The translations under genes and the position numbers were made by a program. The notes beneath the pieces were generated by a model. That model did not search any database. It saw only the letters and a list, made by a program, of their open reading frames with translations, and was not told where the DNA came from. A stretch of DNA of 64,000 bases from CADEDH01 sp039201605 (GTDB taxonomy: Bacteria; Actinomycetota; Acidimicrobiia; Acidimicrobiales; SZUA-35), in the NCBI GenBank assembly GCA_039201605.1, contig JBCCRO010000028.1:1-64000 (forward strand), read 5' to 3'. Below are positions 14,376-22,430 of the stretch, piece after piece (within the stretch, counting starts at the first letter, position 1; each line of letters starts with the position of its first letter).

Positions 14376-16949
14376 TCACAGCTGGTTCTCCCCATCGTCG
14401 GGGCGACGCCGGGGAGGCCGACCGGATCGGCTACCCGGGCCTTCTCCGAGGCCCTCATCGGTTGTGTCGGGGTGCTGGTCGAGGGGGTCCTCGTCATCCG
14501 GGTCGAACCACTCGTCATCGACCAGCGCCAACTCGTCGTCAACGACGCCTGCATCGACCCAGTCCGGCTCGCTGTGACCGGCCACGGCATCGTCTTCGCC
14601 CGTCCGCTGTCCGCCGAGGCTGTCCGGTCCCGAGCGGCCATTGGATGCCGACTGATGGAGGCTGGTGTCCGGCCGATGTTCGGTCTCGGCTGTGTTGCTG
14701 TCCGCTGCGTTGGGTCCGGTGTCCGCCCAGTCGTCGGCGAGGATGTCCGGGTCGGTCAGGCGGTCGTGTCCGGGGGCGGTCGTGGCCTGGGCGATGGCGT
14801 GCCACTTGACGCCCTTGCGGACACCGGACGGCTTGCCCTTGAGGGGACGGAACGTTGAGCGGACATTGGCCGCCTCGATGCCGTGGCGGGCGAGCTGGCC
14901 GGATAGGGCCTCGACCGCGCGCTTCACGTCCGCCGGAACGCCGGCGGCCAGGTCACCGACGGCCGGGTACTCACCGGGCATGTCCACATGCAGGACATGG
15001 ACCAGCTCGACCCACTGCAACGCCTTGGTGGACTTCGGCCACACTCGGGCCACTCGCTCGAGGGTGGACTCAGTGTTGTCATCGACCGGGCCCTCACAGG
15101 CGGCCATGCCGGTCAGGCGGCCCGTCCGGTGGCGCATGAGGCGGAGGCGTTCGATCTCGTCTTGCAGCTCGCCGGTGTCGGGGTCGAGGTAGTAGGCCTT
15201 CACGATCCGGATGTCCTTGCCCGACCCGAAGTAGGAGATCCCGACGTCTTCTCGGGTGAGCTCATCGGCCCGGAACCCGGCCCCGTACTTCCCGGACCCG
15301 AGCACGAGGTCGACCTGCACATGGCCCTGGACGGCGTAGCAGTGCCGCCACGTACACATGTCCGCAATCGGCAGGGTCGCCTTCTTGACCTCCTGAGTGC
15401 CGGCGACGACGGTGATGGCCACCGCCCGGCCCTTCTTCACCAGCCGGGAGATGAGCCGCAGATACTCCTTGGCCTGATCGGCGAACTCGAACGCCTCCTG
15501 GGTCTCGTCCAGGAAGATCACGATCGGGTGCAGATCCAACTGCCGGATCGAGGCCAGGCGATCGTTGGTCTTCGGCGACCGCATGTTCTCCGGCAGCCCC
15601 TTGAGGGTGCGGAACCGGGCGTCCATCCGCCGATTCAGCTCAACCAGATCGGCGAGGACCGCACGGTGGTCCTCGGCGTCAGACCCGGAGCGGTAGAAGT
15701 GGGCGATCGGCTTGAAGGGCTCCCAATCGATGCCGCCCTTCAGATCGTAGAAATGCAGCTCGACCCGGGCATCGGCAGCATGGGCGGCGGCGTCGTTGAT
15801 CAACCCGACGGTCTTCCCCGAGCCCATCACCCCGCCCGTCACCGACGACGCGTAGGCCTTCCGAGCGGTGACCGGCTCGCCGAGTTCGTCGACGCCGACT
15901 GGGACTTGGTCGGTGAAGTAGTTGAACGTCTTGCCCTTGAGGGGCCACGGCGGGGTCTTGGTGCGGCGCAGGCTCTTGCGGGTGACGACCATGCGCAGCC
16001 ACCCCGCCGATTCCTCCGAATCCGACGACAACCACACGCAGTTGATCGGGTGTTCGATCGCAGCGGCGAACGCAGCCCTCGACGAGATCACCGTCTCGGC
16101 CTGGACGCCGAGCACGACGATGGCTTCCCAACCGGTGCGGGTACGGGCCGGGGGCTGGAGCACCTTCGGCCCGCTGCCGTCCTTCGGGAGGCCGCCGGCA
16201 GCGGCCAGGCCCTTCATCATCAACGACTCGTCAAAGACCGGGCGCTTCGTCGAGCGCACCGGCAGCCGCTCGATCACCCGCTGGTCGCCCCTCGGGCTGC
16301 CAATCCACCCCAACACCAGCAACCCCGCCAGGAGCGCCGCTGCGCTCAGTACGGGGAAGGTCAGGGCGATCGCCAGGCCGGTCGGTGCACCGAACAAGAT
16401 GGCGAGGGCGGAGAACCCGACCCGGTACTGCACCTGCTTGATGTGCAGCTTCCGGAGCTTGGTCACGTCACCCCGACCAGTCGTGTTCATCGTCGACCGG
16501 TCATCGGCATAGGCCGTGCGCCGAAACGCCCACTCCGCCCACCACGCCATCACCCGCCCCGCTCCTACCGGAGAACGGAGCAGTAGCCGGGCGAGGTAGC
16601 GGGGTAGGCGCCGGCCGTGGAAACCAGCCCAATCTCGGACCGAGTCGAACCGGCCCAACAGGCCCGCTCGTTCGCTCGGGTTCTTCAGCTCCTCGAGCTC
16701 GGCGTTGGTGGCGACCTGGCCGTCAATCACCAGCCACGATTGACCAGCATCGTCGCTGTCGTCGTCGAGGATGTCGACGACCGGCGCTGCACCCGAGGGT
16801 GTCGCGCCGGCCACAGACTCCACCGGATGTGTCGCAGGCTTGGTCGGTGCGGGCGGCTCGTGGTGGAGGTCGGGCACCGGGACCAGGTGCCGGCGCTCGC
16901 CCGCACCGTCGTCGTCGGCGTCGTGGTGGTTGTTCATCTTGTCGGTCAC
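14376..16949 (-). CDS. FtsK/SpoIIIE-like DNA translocase (TraB / TcpA-type coupling protein)
   Basis: This 857-aa protein would move DNA through the conjugation pore. An acidic, Pro-rich N-terminus precedes two TM helices (about 176-215). The ATPase follows, with Walker A GGVMGSGKT (372-380) and Walker B HPIVIFLDETQ. The C-terminal 130 residues are acidic and disordered. FtsK-like proteins act either as sole double-strand translocases (AICEs) or as coupling proteins beside a T4SS (Tn916-like elements). Both readings are possible here because T4SS genes are present but no relaxase is. The GTG start overlaps the upstream stop (GTGA). Confidence 0.9.
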   Translation of the reverse strand: MTDKMNNHHDADDDGAGERRHLVPVPDLHHEPPAPTKPATHPVESVAGATPSGAAPVVDILDDDSDDAGQSWLVIDGQVATNAELEELKNPSERAGLLGRFDSVRDWAGFHGRRLPRYLARLLLRSPVGAGRVMAWWAEWAFRRTAYADDRSTMNTTGRGDVTKLRKLHIKQVQYRVGFSALAILFGAPTGLAIALTFPVLSAAALLAGLLVLGWIGSPRGDQRVIERLPVRSTKRPVFDESLMMKGLAAAGGLPKDGSGPKVLQPPARTRTGWEAIVVLGVQAETVISSRAAFAAAIEHPINCVWLSSDSEESAGWLRMVVTRKSLRRTKTPPWPLKGKTFNYFTDQVPVGVDELGEPVTARKAYASSVTGGVMGSGKTVGLINDAAAHAADARVELHFYDLKGGIDWEPFKPIAHFYRSGSDAEDHRAVLADLVELNRRMDARFRTLKGLPENMRSPKTNDRLASIRQLDLHPIVIFLDETQEAFEFADQAKEYLRLISRLVKKGRAVAITVVAGTQEVKKATLPIADMCTWRHCYAVQGHVQVDLVLGSGKYGAGFRADELTREDVGISYFGSGKDIRIVKAYYLDPDTGELQDEIERLRLMRHRTGRLTGMAACEGPVDDNTESTLERVARVWPKSTKALQWVELVHVLHVDMPGEYPAVGDLAAGVPADVKRAVEALSGQLARHGIEAANVRSTFRPLKGKPSGVRKGVKWHAIAQATTAPGHDRLTDPDILADDWADTGPNAADSNTAETEHRPDTSLHQSASNGRSGPDSLGGQRTGEDDAVAGHSEPDWVDAGVVDDELALVDDEWFDPDDEDPLDQHPDTTDEGLGEGPGSRSGRPPRRRPDDGENQL

Positions 16950-17647
16950 TGGTCGCCTCCGGCGCTCGTCGAGTCACCACCGGCCGCCCCATTGGCAGCC
17001 CGCTCAAACACGCGGCGGATCGTTCGCTCGGTCACCCCGAAGCGCTCCGCCAACTCCTTCGTGGACACATCCGGCCGCTCAGCCCGAGCAGCCAACACCG
17101 CAACGTCATCGACCTTCTTGCGGCCCTTCCCCGGCTCGCCGGCCACAGACGCCGATGGGGCTGAACCGCCGCCGCCGGCGACGACGCTCAGCTCGGCAGG
17201 CTTCGCCTTCACCGACCTGGGCTTCGAACGCACACGACGCTCGGCCCGGCGGCCACTCACCGACGGCCACAGCTCATGCAACGCCAGACCAGCCAGGACG
17301 AGCAGGCCGTCGACGGTGAGCGGCCAGGCATCGGCCTCCCAACCGACCAAGCCGACATCGAGGGCCTGGGAGCGCATGTGCCGGTACGACATCGCCAGAG
17401 CGAGCACACCCAGGCCAGCGGCCAGGATCTGGCGGGCTCGGGCCTCCCAGCCCTGACCCGGGATCCACAACACCAGCACCTCGGCGATCACCACCGCCAA
17501 CACCGGCCAGCCCTGCACCGCCCTGGCTGCCCCGAAGGGCTCGGCGGTGGCCATGTTCGCCCACAGCGATACGCCGACGCAGAGCAGGAAGGTGACCGCG
17601 GCCGCGCCGAAGGCAGCTCGATGCTGCACCGTTGCCTGGGAGCTCAC
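16946..17647 (-). CDS. DUF2637/SpdB-like membrane protein with C-terminal HTH
   Basis: This 233-aa protein has four predicted membrane helices in the first 125 residues, typical of the DUF2637 family found next to traB-type genes. A basic linker follows, then a C-terminal helix-turn-helix (TKELAERFGVTERTIRRVFE). Homologues are implicated in spread of conjugative DNA within mycelia. The HTH suggests it tethers DNA at the membrane beside the translocase. It starts with GTG and overlaps the next gene by 4 bp at both ends. Confidence 0.8.
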   Translation of the reverse strand: MSSQATVQHRAAFGAAAVTFLLCVGVSLWANMATAEPFGAARAVQGWPVLAVVIAEVLVLWIPGQGWEARARQILAAGLGVLALAMSYRHMRSQALDVGLVGWEADAWPLTVDGLLVLAGLALHELWPSVSGRRAERRVRSKPRSVKAKPAELSVVAGGGGSAPSASVAGEPGKGRKKVDDVAVLAARAERPDVSTKELAERFGVTERTIRRVFERAANGAAGGDSTSAGGDQ

Positions 17648-18039
17648 CGGGACGCCCCTCCAGCCTCGGTAGGGGAGCGGTCGGTGGTGGGGTGGCCCGC
17701 TGTAGCCACCCCACCACTCGTCCCGCCGTGAGCGACCTCCGATCCGGCCGACGGCCGGGGAGCGCTCAGCCAGATGTCGGCGAGACGGGCGTGGTCGAGA
17801 TCGACCAGTGGCTCGGGTGTGGGTCGGCCGAGCTGGGCGCAGAGCCGAGTGAGCCGCTGTTCAGCGCGACGGACTCGGGACCGGGCCCAACTCGACGGAT
17901 TGGCCAGAAATGCGCACTCGGCAGCGACGACGTCGAGCTCGGCCTCGAGCATGGGGCGTTCCGCCTCGATCATCGCCAGCTCCACCAGCGAGGGCCGCGA
18001 ACCCTCAGGGTCCGGAGTAGCAACCAGGCACACCGTCAT
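17644..18039 (-). CDS. Hypothetical protein, transfer operon
   Basis: This 131-aa protein has a helical, charged central part (LVELAMIEAERPMLEAELDV, RVRRAEQRLTRLCAQL), possibly coiled coil, and a Gly/Thr-rich disordered tail. No family recognised. It is coupled to both neighbours by 4-bp overlaps (ATGA upstream, GTGA to the DUF2637 gene). Confidence 0.6.
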   Translation of the reverse strand: MTVCLVATPDPEGSRPSLVELAMIEAERPMLEAELDVVAAECAFLANPSSWARSRVRRAEQRLTRLCAQLGRPTPEPLVDLDHARLADIWLSAPRPSAGSEVAHGGTSGGVATAGHPTTDRSPTEAGGASR

Positions 18040-18251
18040 CGGCCTGACTCGCTCTCGTGTTCGCTGGCAACGACGGCGTAGGTGTCGAGGATGTCCTCGG
18101 CCAACTGGCGCAGCAGGGCGTCGAGGTCGTCGAACGGCATCGTGTCGGCCAAGACCTCACACACGGCCTGGCGCGTATCGAGAACCATCTCGACCGTCTC
18201 GTCCAACAACGTCGGGTCGACTGACGACGAGAACAGGGGCCCGGCGGTCAT
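18036..18251 (-). CDS. Small acidic hypothetical protein
   Basis: This 71-aa protein (MTAGPLFSSSVDPTLLDE) is helical and acidic (DDLDALLRQLAEDILDTYAV). The ATG at 18251 is chosen because it overlaps the WhiB TGA; a longer same-frame extension runs antiparallel through WhiB coding and is rejected. Function unknown. Confidence 0.6.
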   Translation of the reverse strand: MTAGPLFSSSVDPTLLDETVEMVLDTRQAVCEVLADTMPFDDLDALLRQLAEDILDTYAVVASEHESESGR

Positions 18252-18535
18252 TGGGTCACCGCCTTGCGACGCTCTCGACGCAGCCGCTGACGAGCCCGTT
18301 CGCTCGTGCCGCCCCACACGCCGAACTTCTGCTGCCGGGGTGCATCGGCCGACTCGCCGAGAGCGAACCAGAGACAGTCCTGCGTCACCGGGCACGCGGC
18401 GCAGACCGCCTCGGCCTCAGCCGCTGACTCCCCACGAACTGGGAAGAACCGATCGGTGTCAAGCCCCTTACAGGCGGCCCGCTCCCACCATTCACCTGAG
18501 CCGTCGGCTCGGCCCGAAACGACAGCGGCGCTCAT
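18248..18535 (-). CDS. WhiB-family iron-sulfur transcription regulator
   Basis: This 95-aa protein has the four conserved cysteines at 22, 45, 48 and 54 (AACKG and CAACPVTQDC) that bind a [4Fe-4S] cluster, the GVWGG turn at 72-76, and a basic C-terminal tail (RQRLRRERRK) for DNA contact. WhiB proteins act with the housekeeping sigma factor. On phages and conjugative elements they often control element genes or interfere with host WhiB proteins. It is the first well-defined product of the transfer operon and may set its expression. Confidence 0.93.
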   Translation of the reverse strand: MSAAVVSGRADGSGEWWERAACKGLDTDRFFPVRGESAAEAEAVCAACPVTQDCLWFALGESADAPRQQKFGVWGGTSERARQRLRRERRKAVTQ

Positions 18536-18699
18536 TGGGCCACCGCCTCACCAGCATCGACGCTGTGCGCCCGCGGTATCTCGTGGGCGGTCTCGGCCGC
18601 CGCTTCGGCCTCGATTAAGGCGAGTACATGCGCCCTGTGGGCGTCGTCGATCAGGAACCGTGGCCTGACGGCCACGGCCTTGCGTTTACCCTTGGTCAC
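18532..18699 (-). CDS. Small 55-aa protein preceding whiB
   Basis: The frame begins with GTG and reads MTKGKRKAVAVRPRFLIDD, basic at the start and acidic/Ala-rich later. The Shine-Dalgarno GGAAGGAAT lies about nine bases upstream, and the TGA overlaps the whiB ATG (ATGA). This makes it a good translational leader for whiB. No domain is recognisable. Confidence 0.6.
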   Translation of the reverse strand: MTKGKRKAVAVRPRFLIDDAHRAHVLALIEAEAAAETAHEIPRAHSVDAGEAVAQ

Positions 18700-18796
18700 G
18701 GGTGATTCCTTCCCTACTGCGAGGTGGGTCAGTGAGTTGCCTTGGCCCGGTCGGAAGGTCAGAGAGCCGACCGGGCCGCTGGCGAACGTGGAGGGT

Positions 18797-19018
18797 TCAG
18801 CCCTCCGGCTGGTTCAGCTGCTCCCCCGCTTCGCCGATCACGTTCGTGGTCGTTGGCGTGAAGCTCGGCGAGGCGATGTCAGTGCCAGTGAGCCAGATGC
18901 CGACGCCGATCATGGCCAGCACGAGAGCGGCGAGGGTCTTTCCGATGCCGGGGTCGTGCTGGTAGTAGGCGAGCGACTTCCAGGGGTCTGTCTGCTGCAT
19001 GGCGTCGGGCCTTGTCAT
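18797..19018 (-). CDS. Small single-TM protein at operon head
   Basis: This 73-aa protein has a hydrophilic N-terminus (DPWKSLAYYQHDPGIGKT), one TM helix (LAALVLAMIGVGIWLTG) and an outside tail. It lies about 100 bp upstream of the 55-aa gene and is coupled by ATGA to a tiny frame before it. Function unknown. Confidence 0.6.
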   Translation of the reverse strand: MTRPDAMQQTDPWKSLAYYQHDPGIGKTLAALVLAMIGVGIWLTGTDIASPSFTPTTTNVIGEAGEQLNQPEG

Positions 19019-19077
19019 CGCCGCCGAGGGCGGAGCAGCTCATTGATGAAGCTGGCGATGAATGCGACGAGGAACAC
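19015..19077 (-). CDS. Possible 20-aa leader peptide of transfer operon
   Basis: A GTG-initiated frame encodes a hydrophobic peptide ending in NELLRPRRR. The Shine-Dalgarno AAAGGA is well placed upstream, and its TGA overlaps the next ATG. It would be the first translated unit of the operon, about 40 bases from the operator. The length makes it uncertain. Confidence 0.35.
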   Translation of the reverse strand: MFLVAFIASFINELLRPRRR

Positions 19078-19115
19078 GGTGGTCCTTTCGAGGTAGCTGG
19101 AACTTGTTACCTACC

Positions 19116-19137
19116 TTCCTACCTACCTGGGTAGGAA
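19116..19137. promoter_or_regulatory. Palindromic operator TTCCTACC-N6-GGTAGGAA between divergent units
   Basis: A perfect 8-bp inverted repeat (19116-19123 and 19130-19137) is embedded in further TACC repeats (ACCTACC at 19109). It lies between the leftward transfer operon and the rightward GntR gene. That is the expected place for a KorSA/TraR-like GntR repressor to control both directions. Confidence 0.65.
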
Positions 19138-19196
19138 GTGTCAAGGGATTCTCCTGGGAATCTCAGGTTGCCTAGGTCGGTGAGTGGGCGGGCGAG

Positions 19197-19202
19197 TAGT
19201 AT
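19197..19202 (+). promoter_or_regulatory. -10 box TAGTAT of the GntR gene
   Basis: TAGTAT is followed by nine bases and then the ATG at 19212, implying a leader of only a few bases. No good -35 is visible at 17 bp; TTGCCT at 19168 is spaced too far (23 bp). Confidence 0.45.
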
Positions 19203-19211
19203 CCGGGGCGC

Positions 19212-19583
19212 ATGGATTCCTCACCCGACGACCCTCGGTCGCCCTACATGCGGATCGTGGACGAGCTTCGGGAGAAGATCGCGACCGGCCTGATCCCACC
19301 TGGCGAGAAGCTCCCGTCGAACGCTGATCTCAAGAAGACCTATGGCGTTGCGAGCATGACGGCACAGAACGCCATCAACCGGCTGAAGAGCGACGGGCTG
19401 GTCTATGGCGTCGCCGGCAAGGGTGTCTTCGTCCGCTCGGACATCGACCTCGACGCCCTCCGGCAAGGTGTCGCCTCGGAGCCTGTAGCTGCTGATGATC
19501 TCGGCAAGGTGTTTGCCCGCCTCGACGAGCTCGAGGCGCGGGTCGCCGAGTTGGAGGCGGAGAGGGGAGAGGGTGGCTCGTGA
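19212..19583 (+). CDS. GntR-family transcriptional regulator
   Basis: This 123-aa protein has an N-terminal GntR winged HTH (residues about 12-75: YMRIVDELREKIATGLIPPG, then LPSNADLKKTYGVASMTAQN) and a short C-terminal coiled coil (FARLDELEARVAELEAERGE) in place of a ligand domain. This resembles the small GntR repressors (KorSA/TraR type) that hold AICE transfer genes off. The operator at 19116 lies upstream. Its stop overlaps the GTG of the kinase-like gene. Confidence 0.9.
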   Translation: MDSSPDDPRSPYMRIVDELREKIATGLIPPGEKLPSNADLKKTYGVASMTAQNAINRLKSDGLVYGVAGKGVFVRSDIDLDALRQGVASEPVAADDLGKVFARLDELEARVAELEAERGEGGS

Positions 19584-20449
19584 CTGCGCAGTCCTCGGCC
19601 GCAGGCGATGTGATCGCCGATGCCCTTTCTACTGCCGCACAGTCCGCCGGCTACCCGACGACCCACGTCGAGCAGCTGAGGACTGGCAACAACTACATTT
19701 ACGCCGACCGCAGCAACGGTCTCATCTACCGAGTGCCGGTCCTCGAGCGCCAGGCAGACAACCTGGCCCAGGAGAACGGGCTGCTCCTCGACCTCGCCTC
19801 CGCCGGCGCTCCGATCGTCGCTCCCAGCCAGCAGGATCCACTTCGTCTCTCCACCGGAGACCTTGCGACTGTTTGGCCTCTCGGTGGACAGCCCGACCCG
19901 AACCCGGCGGTCTCCCTCGCCCCGACGCTCGCGTCCCTGCACGACGTGCCGCCAGTCGACGGCTTGAGGCGATGGGATGGCTTTGAGCGGGGTCACCGCC
20001 GAGTCGAGTTGGCCCGAGCAACTGGCGTTCCCTCCGAGCTCGTCGACGAGGTGTCCCAGCGCCTCTCCACGCTCGAAGCCCAGATTCCAGACTGGACTGC
20101 CGACAAGGTCGTGCACGGCGATCCCCACACCGGCAATCTCGTGAAGATCGACGGCCAGCACCTGCTGATCGACTTGGACGACATCGCCACAGGTAGTCCC
20201 GAGATCGACCTCGCTGTCCTCCGCACGGCCTACACCAGGTTCGACGTCATCCCCGGATCATGGGACCAGTTCCTGGCCGCCTACGGCCGACCGGCCACTC
20301 GTGACACGATCGATTGGTTCGCGCGAGTCCGGCAGGTGTCCATGGTCGCCTGGCTGTTCACACTCTGGGACCTGAGACCGGAGTCTCAACAGGAAGCAAT
20401 TCATCGGGTCTCGACGCTCGACACGGCGGCAGTTTGGAATCCACTATGA
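19580..20449 (+). CDS. APH-family phosphotransferase (kinase-like)
   Basis: This 289-aa protein has the aminoglycoside/choline kinase fold. The catalytic loop is VVHGDPHTGNLV (H179, D181, N186) and the metal-binding segment is LLIDLDD (D200). Upstream, LIYRVPV is in the position of the ATP-binding lysine strand but lacks an obvious lysine. Substrate is unknown; resistance is only one option, since many APH proteins phosphorylate small metabolites. The GTG overlaps the GntR stop, and its stop overlaps the next gene's ATG, so the three form an operon. Confidence 0.85.
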   Translation: MTAQSSAAGDVIADALSTAAQSAGYPTTHVEQLRTGNNYIYADRSNGLIYRVPVLERQADNLAQENGLLLDLASAGAPIVAPSQQDPLRLSTGDLATVWPLGGQPDPNPAVSLAPTLASLHDVPPVDGLRRWDGFERGHRRVELARATGVPSELVDEVSQRLSTLEAQIPDWTADKVVHGDPHTGNLVKIDGQHLLIDLDDIATGSPEIDLAVLRTAYTRFDVIPGSWDQFLAAYGRPATRDTIDWFARVRQVSMVAWLFTLWDLRPESQQEAIHRVSTLDTAAVWNPL

Positions 20450-21465
20450 GCCAGCAAGACAAGTCCCGTCCGGCCACCCCTCTCGCCCAGCGAGCGAAGG
20501 TGCGGGTGTGTCAGGTCAGAGCCATGGGCTCACCCGCCCAACGCCACCACTTGGTCGGCACCGACCTCACCACGGCGCTCGACTTCGGGCGGCTCGCCGC
20601 CCCGCTCGACGCAGCCGGCCCACTCACCCCGATCGTCGTCAGCCAAGCGGTCGAGGACAGGCTCACCATCGAGGGACCGCGCATCGGCTCCATCTCGGCC
20701 GATTGGATGCGTCTGCATTTGCAGACCCCCGCCTCGGGACTCGTCGACGTCCGCCTCTTCGCCACTGATCCGGACTCGATCGAGGCCACCGTCGACCTAC
20801 TCGAGGATCTTCGGGACGAGGCCGTAGTGGGCGAGCCGGCCTCCCCTACCTACGACGGCATGGCCGAGTACGACGACCGGCCGCTCGCCACTCGGCCATT
20901 CCATCAGCTGACGTTTCTTCCTGCCGCAGATCCGGAGGACGAGCCGCGCTGGGAAGACGTGCAGCGGCTCATCTACAGAGCCGACCTGGAGGCGATCGAA
21001 GAACAGAGCTCGATCAGCCAACCCGTCGAGATGAATCGCCGGCCCGGCCAACTTGCAGCGGTCGGAAGCCTCGGCACCGTCGGGTGGGGGTTGCAGGACT
21101 ACATCGAGCCCGCCACTGTGCTTTCGGCGACGCTGGGCATTGCGTCGCTCGATGCGATCCAGACCGTTCGCCTGCGGTCGGTCGAACTCTGGCGTCAAGC
21201 ACAAGAGCTCGTCGGCCCTGTTAGCGCGCAACGGACGACTACTCCGGCGAACCTACGCAGCGAGGTTGGTTGGCTGCAGGCGGGGTTGGCGTTCTCCGTC
21301 CTGCCGTCGTCGGTCGTGTCGCCGCTCGTGCAGAGCGTGCGTGTCGAGTCGTACCACCAGGCCCTCTACGACGTCGCTGACGTGTTGACTCAGCATGATC
21401 AGGTCTCCCAAATGCTCGATCGCTTGGCAGGCATGCTCGCCGTTCGGCGGGGCGGAGGATCCTGA
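20446..21465 (+). CDS. CorA-like cytoplasmic-domain protein without membrane hairpin
   Basis: This 339-aa protein aligns along its length with the first three quarters of the protein at 23875-25206. Shared segments include RVCxVRA, LDFGRL, VDVRL, LLEDL, RLIYR, ELNRRPGQ/EMNRRPGQ and RVESYHQALY. It stops just before the point where the paralogue runs into two TM helices, so it is a soluble version. It is coupled to the APH-like gene by ATGA. It may assemble with, or buffer, the membrane paralogue. No catalytic motif is evident. The CorA comparison is by architecture only. Confidence 0.75.
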   Translation: MSQQDKSRPATPLAQRAKVRVCQVRAMGSPAQRHHLVGTDLTTALDFGRLAAPLDAAGPLTPIVVSQAVEDRLTIEGPRIGSISADWMRLHLQTPASGLVDVRLFATDPDSIEATVDLLEDLRDEAVVGEPASPTYDGMAEYDDRPLATRPFHQLTFLPAADPEDEPRWEDVQRLIYRADLEAIEEQSSISQPVEMNRRPGQLAAVGSLGTVGWGLQDYIEPATVLSATLGIASLDAIQTVRLRSVELWRQAQELVGPVSAQRTTTPANLRSEVGWLQAGLAFSVLPSSVVSPLVQSVRVESYHQALYDVADVLTQHDQVSQMLDRLAGMLAVRRGGGS

Positions 21466-21478
21466 CGATCACCTGGAG

Positions 21479-21760
21479 GTGTCGGGTGAGGGACTCGTGC
21501 TCTCGGCCGGCGAACTGAGGCTGGCTACCGACTACTGCCTAGCTCTCGACGGCTACGTCGGCTTACATGTGTTCAGGCTGGCGGCGGTGCCCCTCCGGAC
21601 AGTCACCCTGCCGGTACGGGGCTATCTCTACCGCCGCCAGCCGACCAACCTGACAGCGAGAGCGTCGGTCCGGGGTCGGTGGATCTTCCGAAGCCTCTGC
21701 GAGCTGCCGTCGCCGGATGGTATCGCCTCGAGTGCCTCGGGTTCGCCTATTTGGACCTAG
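21479..21760 (+). CDS. Possible 93-aa hypothetical protein
   Basis: A GTG frame starts 13 bp after the preceding stop, with GGAG directly before it. The product (MSGEGLVLSAGELRLATDYC) is beta-rich with a basic middle (VRGYLYRRQPT). Position in the same direction supports it; weak spacing of the ribosome site and lack of a known family do not. A longer version in the same frame would overlap the preceding gene. Confidence 0.4.
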   Translation: MSGEGLVLSAGELRLATDYCLALDGYVGLHVFRLAAVPLRTVTLPVRGYLYRRQPTNLTARASVRGRWIFRSLCELPSPDGIASSASGSPIWT

Positions 21761-21962
21761 CGCACCATGCGTCTGCCTGACATTTACAAGGATCGGTGCG
21801 GGTGCCTACCAGTACTACCCGGGATCGAATGCCGCTTGAGAAGCACTCCTCAGCACTATCTGGCGCCACGGTCGAGGCTTGGAAAGCGTATGTCAGGGCT
21901 AGATCAAGGCGCGATGGCGTATCTTGTCCAAACACGCCGGAGTTGAACGAGGAGGGGTTTCC

Positions 21963-22430
21963 ATGTCTGGGCACTCACCGGCTGAGCTTGATGCCATGAA
22001 GTTACTTGAAGAGATCGACATCCAGCGCACAAGAGTTCTCGTAGCGCAAGGGCATCTGCAGGAGATCCTCCCAGTTGCAGGCACATCGGAAGCACTCGAC
22101 GAGCCCGCCGTCGAGGCGGCCCTCACTGCCGCACAAAGCGAGCGACACCGATTAGCCGAACTCCGCCAATGTGCGGAGGATCAACGGTCCCAGGTGGTCG
22201 GCGACACAGTACGTTCGCTGCTCGACCTCTGCGACGATGCCCTGTCAGAGTTGGACGAGAGCATGAGGAGAATGACCGAAGGTCTCACAGGGATCACGTG
22301 CGATCATCGAGAGAGGATTCGCGCGATCGAGACCGCTGTCATCGCTGATTTCGATCGAATCACGTCGGGGGGTGCAGCTGAGGCGTCGAAACCGTTCTGG
22401 AAGAGACTGCTGTTCTTCCTTCCTGACTGA
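21963..22430 (+). CDS. Coiled-coil hypothetical protein
   Basis: This 155-aa protein follows a strong ribosome site (GAGGAGGGG). It is helical throughout, with heptad-like stretches (KLLEEIDIQRTRVLVAQGHL; RHRLAELRQCAEDQRSQVV) and an amphipathic, aromatic tail KPFWKRLLFFLPD that may touch membrane. No family recognised. Its position between the CorA-like and TIR-PRTase genes suggests it belongs to the same accessory cluster. Confidence 0.65.
   Translation: MSGHSPAELDAMKLLEEIDIQRTRVLVAQGHLQEILPVAGTSEALDEPAVEAALTAAQSERHRLAELRQCAEDQRSQVVGDTVRSLLDLCDDALSELDESMRRMTEGLTGITCDHRERIRAIETAVIADFDRITSGGAAEASKPFWKRLLFFLPD

Larger units (their letters stand above)
1326..19583. mobile_element. Integrative and conjugative element (AICE/T4SS type), approximate extent
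   Basis: The unit runs from the integrase to the GntR regulator. It contains integrase, excisionase, a replication protein, a DNA methyltransferase, VirB4/TrbL/SCO6880-type secretion genes, an M15 peptidase, an FtsK-like translocase, a DUF2637 protein, WhiB and a divergent GntR repressor. Nearly all are on the minus strand with 4-bp ATGA or GTGA overlaps. The int-xis-rep order at one end and FtsK plus GntR at the other is the layout of actinobacterial AICEs, here combined with a type IV secretion set. I could not find the direct repeats of attL/attR, so the right end is uncertain and the element may extend to about 28.4 kb as cargo. Confidence 0.8.

Noticed and set aside
14053..14379. 108-aa minus-strand frame overlapping the FtsK stop by GTGA
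   Set aside because: The overlap is suggestive, but composition is atypical, it runs through the repeat cluster and overlaps the M15 start. Left as a gap.
19580..20449. Antibiotic-resistance kinase
   Set aside because: The APH fold is clear, but nothing in the sequence fixes an antibiotic substrate, so no resistance call is made.
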